From assembly GCA_005772945.1 (NCBI GenBank), contig SXIE01000101.1:1-25834 (forward strand): a DNA stretch of 25,834 bases. The letters run 5' to 3'. Origin of the DNA: Pseudomonadota bacterium. Its GTDB lineage: Bacteria; Myxococcota; UBA9042; PHBI01. A model generated the notes under the pieces. The model was not told the DNA's origin. It searched no databases and worked only from the letters and a program-made list of their open reading frames with translations. Shown here one piece after another: positions 1-6,638 of the stretch. Made by a program: the position numbers and the translations under genes. Each line of letters opens with the position of its first letter. The stretch's first letter is position 1.

Positions 1-140
1 ACCTCGGCGAGCTCGGCGGCGATCTGCTGCAGCGTCGGGACGTTGAGGCCGTACGAGGCATTGCCCATCAGGGCTTCACCCGAGAGCTTGAGGAGCACGC
101 GCCGGTAACGGAGATCGTTCGAGGTCAAAGCGGTCGTCAT
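1..140 (-). CDS. pyrH: UMP kinase, N-terminal part only (cut by window edge)
   Basis: UMP kinase phosphorylates UMP to UDP in cytosolic pyrimidine nucleotide synthesis. Only the first 46 codons are present, and the rest lies beyond base 1. After a short lead peptide the translation reads YRRVLLKLSGEALMG, the amino-acid-kinase family phosphate-binding start that is characteristic of bacterial PyrH (KLSGEALMG). The ATG ends at 140 and is preceded by a purine-rich GAGGGG about 3-4 bases upstream on the minus strand. It follows tsf, as in many proteobacteria, but a hairpin with a short T-run lies between the two genes. Expression therefore needs read-through or a promoter squeezed into about 50 bases. 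The identification rests on the motif and on gene order. Confidence 0.9.
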   Translation of the reverse strand, partial: MTTALTSNDLRYRRVLLKLSGEALMGNASYGLNVPTLQQIAAELAE

Positions 141-191
141 GTTCCCCTCGCGGCTTGCGGGCCCTCTTGGCGCGCCCTCTCTACAACGAAA

Positions 192-219
192 AAGGCATCG
201 AGGTCTCCCTCGATGCCTT
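192..219 (-). terminator. Rho-independent terminator downstream of tsf
   Basis: A perfect 12-bp stem (192-203 pairs with 208-219) with a four-base loop. On the minus strand the stem ends in TT and is followed by TTT, giving a five-T run. It lies 25 bases after the tsf stop codon (244-246) and about 50 bases before the pyrH start. It should terminate the rpsB-tsf transcript, perhaps only partially because the T-run is short. Confidence 0.8.
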
Positions 220-243
220 CTGATCTACAGCGGCCTATGTGTC

Positions 244-900
244 TCAGCCGAGACCAGCCTGCTTGGCGACTTCGGCGACGAAGTCGTCCGTGCGCTTCTC
301 GATACCTTCACCGACCTCGAAGCGGGCGAAGCGGCGAATCGAGATCTTCTCGCCGATCTTGGCCGTCATCTCGGCCACGAGCTGGCCGACCGTCTTGTCG
401 GTGTCCTTGACGAAGGGTTGGTCGAGCAGACAGCTCTCGGCCTTCCACTTCTTGAGGCGTCCGACGACGATGTTCTTGGCGATGTGCTCGGGCTTGCCCT
501 CGTTCATCGCCTGCGCCTGGAAGATCTCTTCCTGCTTCGCGATGACATCGGCCGCGAGCTCCTCCTCTCGGACGACGAGCGGATTGGTCGCCGCGATGTG
601 CATCGCGACGTCTTTCGCGAACGTCACGAAGCTCTCGTTTCGGGCGACGAAGTCCGTCTCCGAGTTGACCTCGACCATCACGCCGATACGCCCACCCTGG
701 TGGATGTAGGACATGACGATGCCCTCGGCGGCGATGCGGCCGGCCTTCTTGCCGGCGCTCGACAGCTGCTTCTTCTGCAGCCACTCGATCGCGAGCTCGA
801 CGTTGCCGTCCGATTCCTCGAGCGCCTTCTTGCAGTCCATCATGCCCGCGCCCGTACGTTCGCGGAGGTCCTTCACGAGCCCAGCCGAAATTGCCGCCAT
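244..900 (-). CDS. tsf: Translation elongation factor Ts
   Basis: EF-Ts is the guanine nucleotide exchange factor that recycles EF-Tu in the cytosol. The 218-residue product begins MAAISAGLVKDLRERTGAG, the conserved N-terminal UBA-like domain (about 1-50), followed by the core dimerisation region with the diagnostic TDFVAR motif at residues 82-87. It is shorter than the E. coli protein (about 283 aa) and matches the compact EF-Ts form of many other bacteria, which has a reduced second core subdomain. An upstream in-frame start would add 14 residues (to 942). The start at 900 is preferred because AGGAG lies 8 bases before its ATG and the N-terminus then matches the family. The gene follows rpsB with a 76-base gap containing a hairpin. 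Confidence 0.97.
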   Translation of the reverse strand: MAAISAGLVKDLRERTGAGMMDCKKALEESDGNVELAIEWLQKKQLSSAGKKAGRIAAEGIVMSYIHQGGRIGVMVEVNSETDFVARNESFVTFAKDVAMHIAATNPLVVREEELAADVIAKQEEIFQAQAMNEGKPEHIAKNIVVGRLKKWKAESCLLDQPFVKDTDKTVGQLVAEMTAKIGEKISIRRFARFEVGEGIEKRTDDFVAEVAKQAGLG

Positions 901-922
901 GTCTCTAGCTCCTGTGTGCGAA

Positions 923-940
923 GGCCGCCTTGCGGCGGCC
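923..940 (-). promoter_or_regulatory. Intercistronic hairpin between rpsB and tsf
   Basis: A perfect 7-bp G/C-only stem (923-929 with 934-940) and loop TTGC, located 23 bases before the tsf ATG and just upstream of its AGGAG. Only two T residues follow on the minus strand, so it is a poor terminator. It could act as an attenuator, RNA stabiliser or translational modulator setting the S2 to EF-Ts ratio. The function is inferred; only the dyad is seen. Confidence 0.45.
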
Positions 941-976
941 ATCTGCGATGCAATTACTTGGTGTACAAACTAAATG

Positions 977-1768
977 TCATTCGGCCGCGGCGGGCGCGGG
1001 CTCGACCTCGGCCGCACCGCGGACGACGACGTCGACGTCCTTGCTGGCCTGCGGCACGAACTCACGCTGGAACGCTTCCTTATGAAGGGCCGAGCCGGCG
1101 AGGTACGCGTCGGTCAGCGACTTCGTGAAGAGCGCCAGAGCGCGGATCGCGTCGTCGTTCGAGGGGATCGGGAAGTCGACGACCGTGGGGTCCGAGTTCG
1201 AGTCGACCAGCGCGATCACGGGGATCTTGAGCTTGCGTGCCTCGTCGATCGCCAGGTGCTCCTTGACCGTGTCGATGACGAAGATCGCGCCCGGGAGCTT
1301 CTTCAGCTCGCGGATGCCGCCCAGGTTGCGGAGCAGCTTGGTGCGCTCGCGCTCGAGCATGTTCACTTCTTTCTTCACGAGCTTCTCGACCGTGCCGATG
1401 TCGAGCTGCTTCTCGATCTCCTCGATGCGGTCGATCGAGGTGCGGATCGTCATGAAGGTCGTGAGCATGCCGCCGAGCCCGCGATGTACGACGTAGGGCT
1501 GGCGGGCGCGCCCGGCCTCGGCCTCGACCACTTCCTGCGCCTGGCGCTTGGTGCCGACGTAGAGGACCTTGTCGCCGGCCTTGGCGATCTCGACCATCTT
1601 GTCGAGGGCCACGCGGAAGCACCCGACGGTCTTCTGTAGATTGATGATGTGGATCCCGTTCTTCTGCCCCCAGAGGAAGGGCTTCATCTTCGGGTTCCAG
1701 CGGTGGACTTGGTGTCCAAAGTGGACGCCCGCCTCCAACATGTCGCGCATTCCGACGCTCGTGCTCAT
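977..1768 (-). CDS. rpsB: 30S ribosomal protein S2
   Basis: Structural protein of the small ribosomal subunit, bound at the head-body junction and needed with bS1 for mRNA binding. The 263-residue product has the family N-terminus MRDMLEAGVHFGHQVHRWNP (residues 7-26), followed by KPFLWGQKNGIHIINLQKT, and later the ALVDSNSDP motif typical of S2. The C-terminus is a short Glu/Ala/Pro tail. The ATG at 1768 has GAGG about 5 bases upstream. It is first in the rpsB-tsf unit. A leader of about 200 bases with a possible hairpin precedes it, which would fit the known feedback regulation of S2 operons, but no conserved element was recognised. Confidence 0.98.
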   Translation of the reverse strand: MSTSVGMRDMLEAGVHFGHQVHRWNPKMKPFLWGQKNGIHIINLQKTVGCFRVALDKMVEIAKAGDKVLYVGTKRQAQEVVEAEAGRARQPYVVHRGLGGMLTTFMTIRTSIDRIEEIEKQLDIGTVEKLVKKEVNMLERERTKLLRNLGGIRELKKLPGAIFVIDTVKEHLAIDEARKLKIPVIALVDSNSDPTVVDFPIPSNDDAIRALALFTKSLTDAYLAGSALHKEAFQREFVPQASKDVDVVVRGAAEVEPAPAAAE

Positions 1769-1862
1769 GATGACCTCGTGCCTTCGTTAGCCTCCACTCC
1801 CACTTGCGCGTCGTCGTTCCGAAGAGCGTCGGCGCGCCACGAAAGGCTTGGGAGTGTGCGGA

Positions 1863-1895
1863 GTCTCGTCGGTGCCCGTGATGGGTCCGCGAGAC
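1863..1895 (-). promoter_or_regulatory. Imperfect hairpin in the rpsB leader
   Basis: GTCTCG (1863-1868) pairs with CGAGAC (1890-1895), and further GG/CC and CCC/GGG pairs lie inside, giving about 11 bp broken by two small internal loops around a five-base loop. It sits about 95 bases before the rpsB ATG. It could be part of an S2-responsive leader or incidental structure in GC-rich RNA. No T-run follows, so it is not a terminator. Confidence 0.3.
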
Positions 1896-1993
1896 CAGTG
1901 ATGACGCGGCGGGCCCATCCCGTCGCGGCGCGCGCACTTAACATGCGGCGCGCCGTGGCTGCAAGCGCGAATGGCGTGTGCCGCGCGGGTGCG

Positions 1994-2569
1994 TCAGCGG
2001 CCGGGGGCGGGGGCGACGGGGGAGTCGAGGGCGTCGAGCGCCTCGACCGCGTAGCGCTTGACGGCGACCGAGCGCAGGGCCGGCGTCGCGTCGCGGAGCA
2101 GCGGGCCATCGACCGTATAGGGAGCGCGGTTCGCGACGATCGCGAGGAGCTCGGGGCCGAAGGCGGCGAGAGCGAGAGCGCGCACCGTCCGGATCGCGCG
2201 CAGGACCCGCGTCGCGCCTGGTGAGAGGAGATCCGCGTGGAGCGCGCGGAGGATGTCGCCGTCGCCGGCGTCGCGCGGGGTGTTTGGGGAATGGTCGCCG
2301 TCGGCGACCAACGGGAGGTCGGCGGCGAGGCGCGTCGTGGCCGCTTGCAGTGCGGCGTCGAGGGCTGCGTCGGCGAGGTCGTTGCCCTCTTCGAAGCGGG
2401 CGAGTTCAGCGTGGGCCCAGGTGCGGGCACGGGCGCGTTGGCCGCGTTGGCCGCGCTGCCAGTCGTGCGAGGCGTCTTGGAGGGCGCCGGCCGAGGTCCC
2501 GCAGGCCGCCAGCAAGAACGCGAGGATGAATGTTGACAGCGTCAACATGAGCCGGGGACGCGGGATCAT
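1994..2569 (-). CDS. Small predicted lipoprotein of unknown function
   Basis: The 191-residue product starts with a short basic stretch, then a hydrophobic segment ending in a lipobox (LLAAC, Cys23). It should be an exported, lipid-anchored envelope protein. The mature part is rich in Ala, Leu, Arg and Asp, looks helical, and contains no motif I recognise. The ATG overlaps the stop codon of the upstream DUF2332-type gene (ATGA at 2566-2569), so the two are probably translationally coupled. Met8 (2548) is an alternative start that would give a more compact signal peptide. An 8-bp-arm inverted repeat lies within the signal peptide codons (2530-2548). The coding assignment rests on the lipobox, the coupling and consistent G/C codon bias. 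Confidence 0.7.
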   Translation of the reverse strand: MIPRPRLMLTLSTFILAFLLAACGTSAGALQDASHDWQRGQRGQRARARTWAHAELARFEEGNDLADAALDAALQAATTRLAADLPLVADGDHSPNTPRDAGDGDILRALHADLLSPGATRVLRAIRTVRALALAAFGPELLAIVANRAPYTVDGPLLRDATPALRSVAVKRYAVEALDALDSPVAPAPGR

Positions 2570-3681
2570 TCCTGCCGCCAGGCCTCGGCCGCGCGCTGGA
2601 GTCCGCCCGGCACGAGCGTGCATTGGGCCGCGTGGTAGCCGGCGTGGGCGAGGTCGATCGCGAGGCGCTCGCCGCCGCGGACCATGTGGATGGTGAGCGT
2701 CATCGGCTCGGTCGTGCGCGGCGTCGCGTCGGGCTCGAGCGTCGCGAAGAGGCGGTTCGGCGCGGCGGCGAGGAAGTCCCAGACGGCCGCTTGGTACGCG
2801 GCGAGGGTGGCCGGATCCAAATAGGGGCGGACGACCGTCTGGAAGACGAGGACCGGTCGCGCCGGGGCGTCGGCGATCGCGTCGGCGAGCGCGCGCGCTG
2901 TGTCGGGGCCGAGCGCGTGCGCGTGGACGATGGGGGCCGGGGCGTCGCCGAGCCAGGGCTCGACCCAGAGCTTTCGGCAGGCCTCGAAGCGCGCGAGGCG
3001 GTCCGGTTGACCGGGCCAGATGCAGGCGGTCAGCCAGCGGACGTTTGCATCGTCGTGCAAGTCTATCGGCGCGCGGTCGAGTCCGACGCGGCGCTCGGGG
3101 GCTGGGAAGTCGAGGCCCATCGCTTGGTGGACACCGAACTTGTACGGGATGGCGGTGCGATCGACGACGAGGTTGAGGCCGGCCGAGGCGCCGAGCTCGA
3201 TCAGCGTGAAGCCCCGGTGAGCGAACGCGAGGTGCGGCGCGAGCTCTTCGGACGGGCGGCCGAGGGTCAGCGCCGGCAGGCCCCAGGCGAGCGCGCGGCC
3301 CGGCTCGTTTGTCTGGATCGCGCGCGTCTGGAGGATGGGCTCGAGGTCCGGATCTGCGAAGGCCTCGAGGAAGCGCAGGTTCAGATCGGGCAGCTCGGCA
3401 TCGAGCAGCGCCTCGGGCGTGAGCGGGTGCGTCGGGTCGGCGAGCGCGCGGTAGCGAAGCGCCGCGAGCACGAGCAGCGGGCGCGCGAACGGCGTCAAAA
3501 ACTCGCGCTCCGCCCAGGCGCGCGCGAGTGGCGCGAGGATCCGCGGGTCGTCGCGGTGCGCGCGCAGCGTCTGGATGAGGCGGTCGTAGGCGCCTGGGCC
3601 TTGGGTCTGCGTGTCGCCGAAGCGGGACGATGCCAGATCCTCTTGGAAGCCTTCCATGCCCAGCGCCATGCCGAACGCCAT
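2566..3681 (-). CDS. DUF2332-type protein
   Basis: A soluble protein of 371 residues with no signal peptide. It matches my memory of the DUF2332 family: an N-terminal helical region, the motif LIELGASAGLNLVVD, and the segment RWLTACIWPGQPDRLARFEA followed by HAHALG. The GASAGLN motif resembles the SAM-binding glycine loop of methyltransferases, so a methyltransferase-like fold is possible, but the family function is not established to my knowledge. The frame is open upstream to 3813, but that would run through nth. Starts at 3681, 3669 or 3657 are all possible, and 3681 leaves a 34-base gap to the divergent nth. It is followed by the coupled small lipoprotein. Confidence 0.8.
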   Translation of the reverse strand: MAFGMALGMEGFQEDLASSRFGDTQTQGPGAYDRLIQTLRAHRDDPRILAPLARAWAEREFLTPFARPLLVLAALRYRALADPTHPLTPEALLDAELPDLNLRFLEAFADPDLEPILQTRAIQTNEPGRALAWGLPALTLGRPSEELAPHLAFAHRGFTLIELGASAGLNLVVDRTAIPYKFGVHQAMGLDFPAPERRVGLDRAPIDLHDDANVRWLTACIWPGQPDRLARFEACRKLWVEPWLGDAPAPIVHAHALGPDTARALADAIADAPARPVLVFQTVVRPYLDPATLAAYQAAVWDFLAAAPNRLFATLEPDATPRTTEPMTLTIHMVRGGERLAIDLAHAGYHAAQCTLVPGGLQRAAEAWRQE

Positions 3682-3715
3682 AGCAGGTCGGGGCGACCTC
3701 GGGTAGCCTTGCGCG

Positions 3716-4717
3716 ATGAACGCCATGAAAGCGACGACGAGACCGAAGAGGCGTGGGGCGCGTGCGGGGGGCCGGGGCGGGGTGGCGGCGCTGGACCCGA
3801 AGGCGCGGCGCATCGTCGAGATGCTCGATCAGTGCGTGCCCGAGGTGCCGATCCCGCTCGATCACCGCGACGCGTTCACGCTGCTGTGCGCCGTCTTGCT
3901 GTCGGCGCAGACGACCGACAAGAAGGTGAACGAGGTGACGCCGGCGCTGTTTCGCAAGGCCCCGACACCCGCACGGATGGCGGCGATGGCGGTGCCCGAC
4001 ATCCTGGCGCTGATCCGTCAGGTGGGGCTTGCGCCGACGAAAGCGAAGCACCTGCAGAGGATGGCGGCGCTCCTGGTCGAGCGGCATGGCGGGCAGGTGC
4101 CGCAGACGTTCGAAGAGCTCGAGGCGTTGCCGGGGGTCGGGCACAAGACGGCGTCGGTCGTCATGGTGCAGGCGTTCGGGCTGCCGGCGTTTCCGGTCGA
4201 CACGCATATCCATCGGCTCGCGGCGCGCTGGGCGCTCTCGGATGGGACGTCGGTCGCGCAGACGGAGCGGGACCTGAAGGTGCGGTTTCCGGAGGAGCTG
4301 TGGGGGCGGCTGCACCTGCAGATCATCTACTTCGGACGAAGGTTCTGTCCGGCGCAGCGGCATGACCCACTGGGGTGCCCGATGTGCGCGTGGGCGGATC
4401 CGGCGTGTCTCAGACGCGAGATGTTGACAGTGTCTATATCGGGTCGCGCGACGGGGGCGGCCGCGTCGGGGGCAGCGCGAGGACGTCCGCCACGAGCGCC
4501 AGCGAGAGCAGCGGACGGCCCGACGCGTGCGTCAGGATCTGCGCGAGCAGCGCCAGCGTCGACGCCGACGCCTCGGGTGGCAGCGGCCGCCAACGCCCCT
4601 CGCGCCAAAGCGCCAGCGTCTCCGCGGCCGCCAGCGAAAGGGGCGGGCCCGCGGGTGGCGAAAGCTGCGCCAGCTCGTCCGACGCCGGCAGGAGCCCGGC
4701 GCGGTCGAGGAGCCTGA
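3716..4717 (+). CDS. nth: Endonuclease III (DNA glycosylase/AP lyase) with unusual C-terminal tail
   Basis: Removes oxidised pyrimidines and cleaves abasic sites in base excision repair. The helix-hairpin-helix LPGVGHKTASVV (about 138-149) contains the catalytic Lys144, and FPVDTHIHRL (159-168) supplies the catalytic Asp162. Four cysteines at 211, 221, 224 and 231 form the iron-sulphur site, with spacing X9-X2-X6 instead of the classic X6-X2-X5. A conventional protein would end near residue 236 (base about 4424). Here the frame continues another 98 residues of Ala/Pro/Arg-rich sequence, exactly antisense to recO, and stops at TGA 4715-4717. The tail is probably non-functional read-through. 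The gene is divergent from the DUF2332-type gene with a 34-base gap. Met4 (3725) is an alternative start. The enzyme call is secure; the tail is not. Confidence 0.95.
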   Translation: MNAMKATTRPKRRGARAGGRGGVAALDPKARRIVEMLDQCVPEVPIPLDHRDAFTLLCAVLLSAQTTDKKVNEVTPALFRKAPTPARMAAMAVPDILALIRQVGLAPTKAKHLQRMAALLVERHGGQVPQTFEELEALPGVGHKTASVVMVQAFGLPAFPVDTHIHRLAARWALSDGTSVAQTERDLKVRFPEELWGRLHLQIIYFGRRFCPAQRHDPLGCPMCAWADPACLRREMLTVSISGRATGAAASGAARGRPPRAPARAADGPTRASGSARAAPASTPTPRVAAAANAPRAKAPASPRPPAKGAGPRVAKAAPARPTPAGARRGRGA

Positions 4718-5267
4718 CATAGAAGAGGGCGAGGAGATCGCGTCCGGCGAGCGCCTCGGACGATCGTTCTTGGTGTTGGTCAGCCGCGTTGCGGCCTTCG
4801 CGAGGACGTTCTTGGTGTTGGTCAGCCGCATTGCGGCCTTCGCGAGGGCGCTCCAGGTGTCCGAGGGCGCGCTCGACGAGCGCGAAGAGGCCGTCCTCGA
4901 CGCCCCAATCGGGCACGAGGTGAAGGACCCCCTCGCACATCGCCGAGGCCAGCGCGAAGCGCTCGAGGTCGGCCTTGATGGCGGGGTAGGCGTGGGTGAG
5001 CTCGATACGCTCGACGAGCGCGAGTTCGCGCGAGGTCTCGGCGGCCGAGTCCCACGTCACGTCCGCCTCGCCGCGGGCGCGCAGCGCGACCGACACGGTG
5101 CTGAGGGGTTGCAGTTGGCTCGCCTTGGAGGACTTGCCGCGCGCGCGGCGGCCGTGGCGCGCGATGGCGGGCACGAGCTCGTCGGTTTCGAGCAGCAGCC
5201 GGATGACCTTGTCGTCGCGCGAGTCGTTGGCCGACAGGATGATGCCCGTCGCGTGCCAGTGCCTCAT
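4434..5267 (-). CDS. recO: DNA repair protein RecO
   Basis: Recombination mediator that works with RecR/RecF to load RecA on SSB-coated single-stranded DNA. The 277-residue product has the N-terminal OB-fold pattern (TGIILSANDSRDDKVIRLLL, a basic RHGRRARGKSSK patch, LQPLSTVSVAL), then the helical domain (THAYPAIKADLERFALAS). Two oddities are visible. A 42-base in-frame tandem duplication inserts two copies of ERPREGRNAADQHQ (about residues 140-167). The C-terminal region also lacks the cysteine zinc motif found in many RecO proteins. Its ATG overlaps the mgtE stop (ATGA, 5264-5267), indicating coupling. Its last 284 bases overlap the antisense tail of nth. RecO is a divergent family, so the call relies mainly on the N-terminal half. 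Confidence 0.85.
   Translation of the reverse strand: MRHWHATGIILSANDSRDDKVIRLLLETDELVPAIARHGRRARGKSSKASQLQPLSTVSVALRARGEADVTWDSAAETSRELALVERIELTHAYPAIKADLERFALASAMCEGVLHLVPDWGVEDGLFALVERALGHLERPREGRNAADQHQERPREGRNAADQHQERSSEALAGRDLLALFYVRLLDRAGLLPASDELAQLSPPAGPPLSLAAAETLALWREGRWRPLPPEASASTLALLAQILTHASGRPLLSLALVADVLALPPTRPPPSRDPI
4765..4848 (-). repeat. 42-bp tandem duplication inside recO
   Basis: Two adjacent 42-base copies (4765-4806 and 4807-4848) differ at two positions only. Each contains the small dyad GCCGC/GCGGC. The unit length is a multiple of three, so it adds 14 residues to RecO without shifting the frame. The near-identity of the copies suggests a recent duplication. Confidence 0.95.
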
Positions 5268-6628
5268 GGAGCGACGAGCTGCGCCGCGAGCGGGATGGCC
5301 GCGGCCGCGTAGACCAAGACGCTGACGACCTGCATGCAGGTCGCGACGAGGTGCCCGGTGGCGGTCGCTCGATCGATGCCGAAGCGTGCAAGGATCGTCG
5401 GGATAAGCGCGCCGAGTGCGGCCGCGAGCGCGATGCCGATGAAGAGCGCGAAGCCGACCGCGAGGCCGTCGCGGGCGCCGTCGCCAAGCAGCGCCGCCAC
5501 GCCGCCGACCAGCGCCGCGTAGAGAACGCCGAGCGTGAGACCGACCCCGAGCTCGCGGCGCAGGGCCGGCCAGAGGCGCGCGGTGAGGCTCTGGTGCGTC
5601 GTGAGGTTGCGCGCCGTGACCGCGGCGCTCTGGGTCGCGACGTTACCGGTGACGCCGACCAGCACCGGGAGGAACAGCGCGAAGGCCTGATGGGCCTGCA
5701 GCCGATCGAGGAAGCCGCGCAAGACGAGCGCCGCCAGGAGACCGCCCGCGCAGGCCGCGAGGAGCCACGGAATGCGGCTTCGGACGTGGCTGAGGAAGCC
5801 CTCGTCCGACGTCACCGGTGCGCCCGCGCCTGCCATCTTGAGGATGTCCTCGTGCGCCTCCTCTTCGAGCACGCCGATGACATCGTCGACCGTCACGATC
5901 CCGAGCCGCTTATTCGTCTCGTCGACGACCGGCACCGCGAGCAGCGCGTAGTCCACGACCAGGCGGGCGACGGCCTCCTGATCGGTGTCGGGCGTCACGC
6001 TGATGACGTCGTGCTCCATGATGTCGCGAATGCGTTTCTGCTGCGGCGCCAGGACGAGCTTGCGCAGCGAGAGCACGCCGACGAGCTCCTGCGCGCCCCC
6101 GACGACGTAGATGTAGTTGGCCATCTCCATCGTGTGGCTTTGTTCGCGCAGCGCGATGAACGCCTCTTCGACCGTGGTCTCGGCCGGCAGCGCCATGAAC
6201 TCGGGCAGCATAAGGCCGCCGGCGGTGTCGTCGGCGTAGGCCATGAGGCCGACGACCTCGGCCTTGTCGCCGTGGTCGAGGACCTCGAGGACCTCGCGCG
6301 CCTGCTCGGGGCGCAGGTCTGCGATGATGTCGGTGCGGTCGTCGGGCGCCATCGCGGCGAGGATCGGCGCGACGTCCTTCGGCGCGAGCGCGTCGAGCAC
6401 GCGTCGCCCGAATGGTGACTGCATGAAGACGATGAGGCGCGCCTTGGGCTCGGGGCCCGGCAGGCGCTCGAAGATCTGGTCCTGCTCCTTCTCGGCGAAG
6501 GTGCTGAGGATCGCCGCCAAATCCTCGGGCCGCGTCTTGACCAAGAGGCGGTCGAGGTGAACCCATGCTTGTCGACGCAAGTATCGTCGCAGCGTGTCGT
6601 GAAGCAGGCGTTGGCGGCTCAGCTGCAT
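5264..6628 (-). CDS. mgtE: MgtE-type magnesium transporter
   Basis: Inner-membrane Mg2+ channel/transporter, 454 residues. It has the helical N-domain (about 15-135), a CBS pair (about 140-265, including SHTMEMANYIYVV and IVTVDDVIGVLEEEAHEDI), the linker helix, and five membrane helices (about 285-305, 313-333, 360-381, 389-413, 425-448). TM2 carries PVLVGVTGNVATQ, the family pore motif. In TM5 the expected acidic residue of the ..T.xDV.. motif (Asp432 of the Thermus protein) is replaced by Gln433, and the usual DPA is DRA. In the Thermus channel that Asp lines the Mg2+ site, so ion selectivity may differ here. The gene lies 10 bases after the RodZ-like gene and overlaps recO by four bases, so it is the middle of a three-gene operon. 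Confidence 0.93.
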   Translation of the reverse strand: MQLSRQRLLHDTLRRYLRRQAWVHLDRLLVKTRPEDLAAILSTFAEKEQDQIFERLPGPEPKARLIVFMQSPFGRRVLDALAPKDVAPILAAMAPDDRTDIIADLRPEQAREVLEVLDHGDKAEVVGLMAYADDTAGGLMLPEFMALPAETTVEEAFIALREQSHTMEMANYIYVVGGAQELVGVLSLRKLVLAPQQKRIRDIMEHDVISVTPDTDQEAVARLVVDYALLAVPVVDETNKRLGIVTVDDVIGVLEEEAHEDILKMAGAGAPVTSDEGFLSHVRSRIPWLLAACAGGLLAALVLRGFLDRLQAHQAFALFLPVLVGVTGNVATQSAAVTARNLTTHQSLTARLWPALRRELGVGLTLGVLYAALVGGVAALLGDGARDGLAVGFALFIGIALAAALGALIPTILARFGIDRATATGHLVATCMQVVSVLVYAAAAIPLAAQLVAP

Positions 6629-6638
6629 GAACGGGGGC

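Noticed and set aside
960..969. The ten-base word GGTGT(A/G)CAAA at 960, 9645 and 16926, each with weak flanking dyads
   Set aside because: The three contexts (between rpsB and tsf, inside a lipoprotein start, after rimO) share nothing else, and a ten-base word recurring with one variable position is plausible by chance.
3682..3813. Upstream extension of the DUF2332-type gene by 44 codons
   Set aside because: It overlaps the first codons of nth in antisense and is Arg/Pro-rich; the start at 3681 leaves a normal divergent gap.
2623..4365. A 580-codon open frame on the plus strand
   Set aside because: It overlaps the DUF2332-type gene in antisense and nth in another frame; its composition (Arg/Glu/Gly/Val) is typical of GC-rich shadows.
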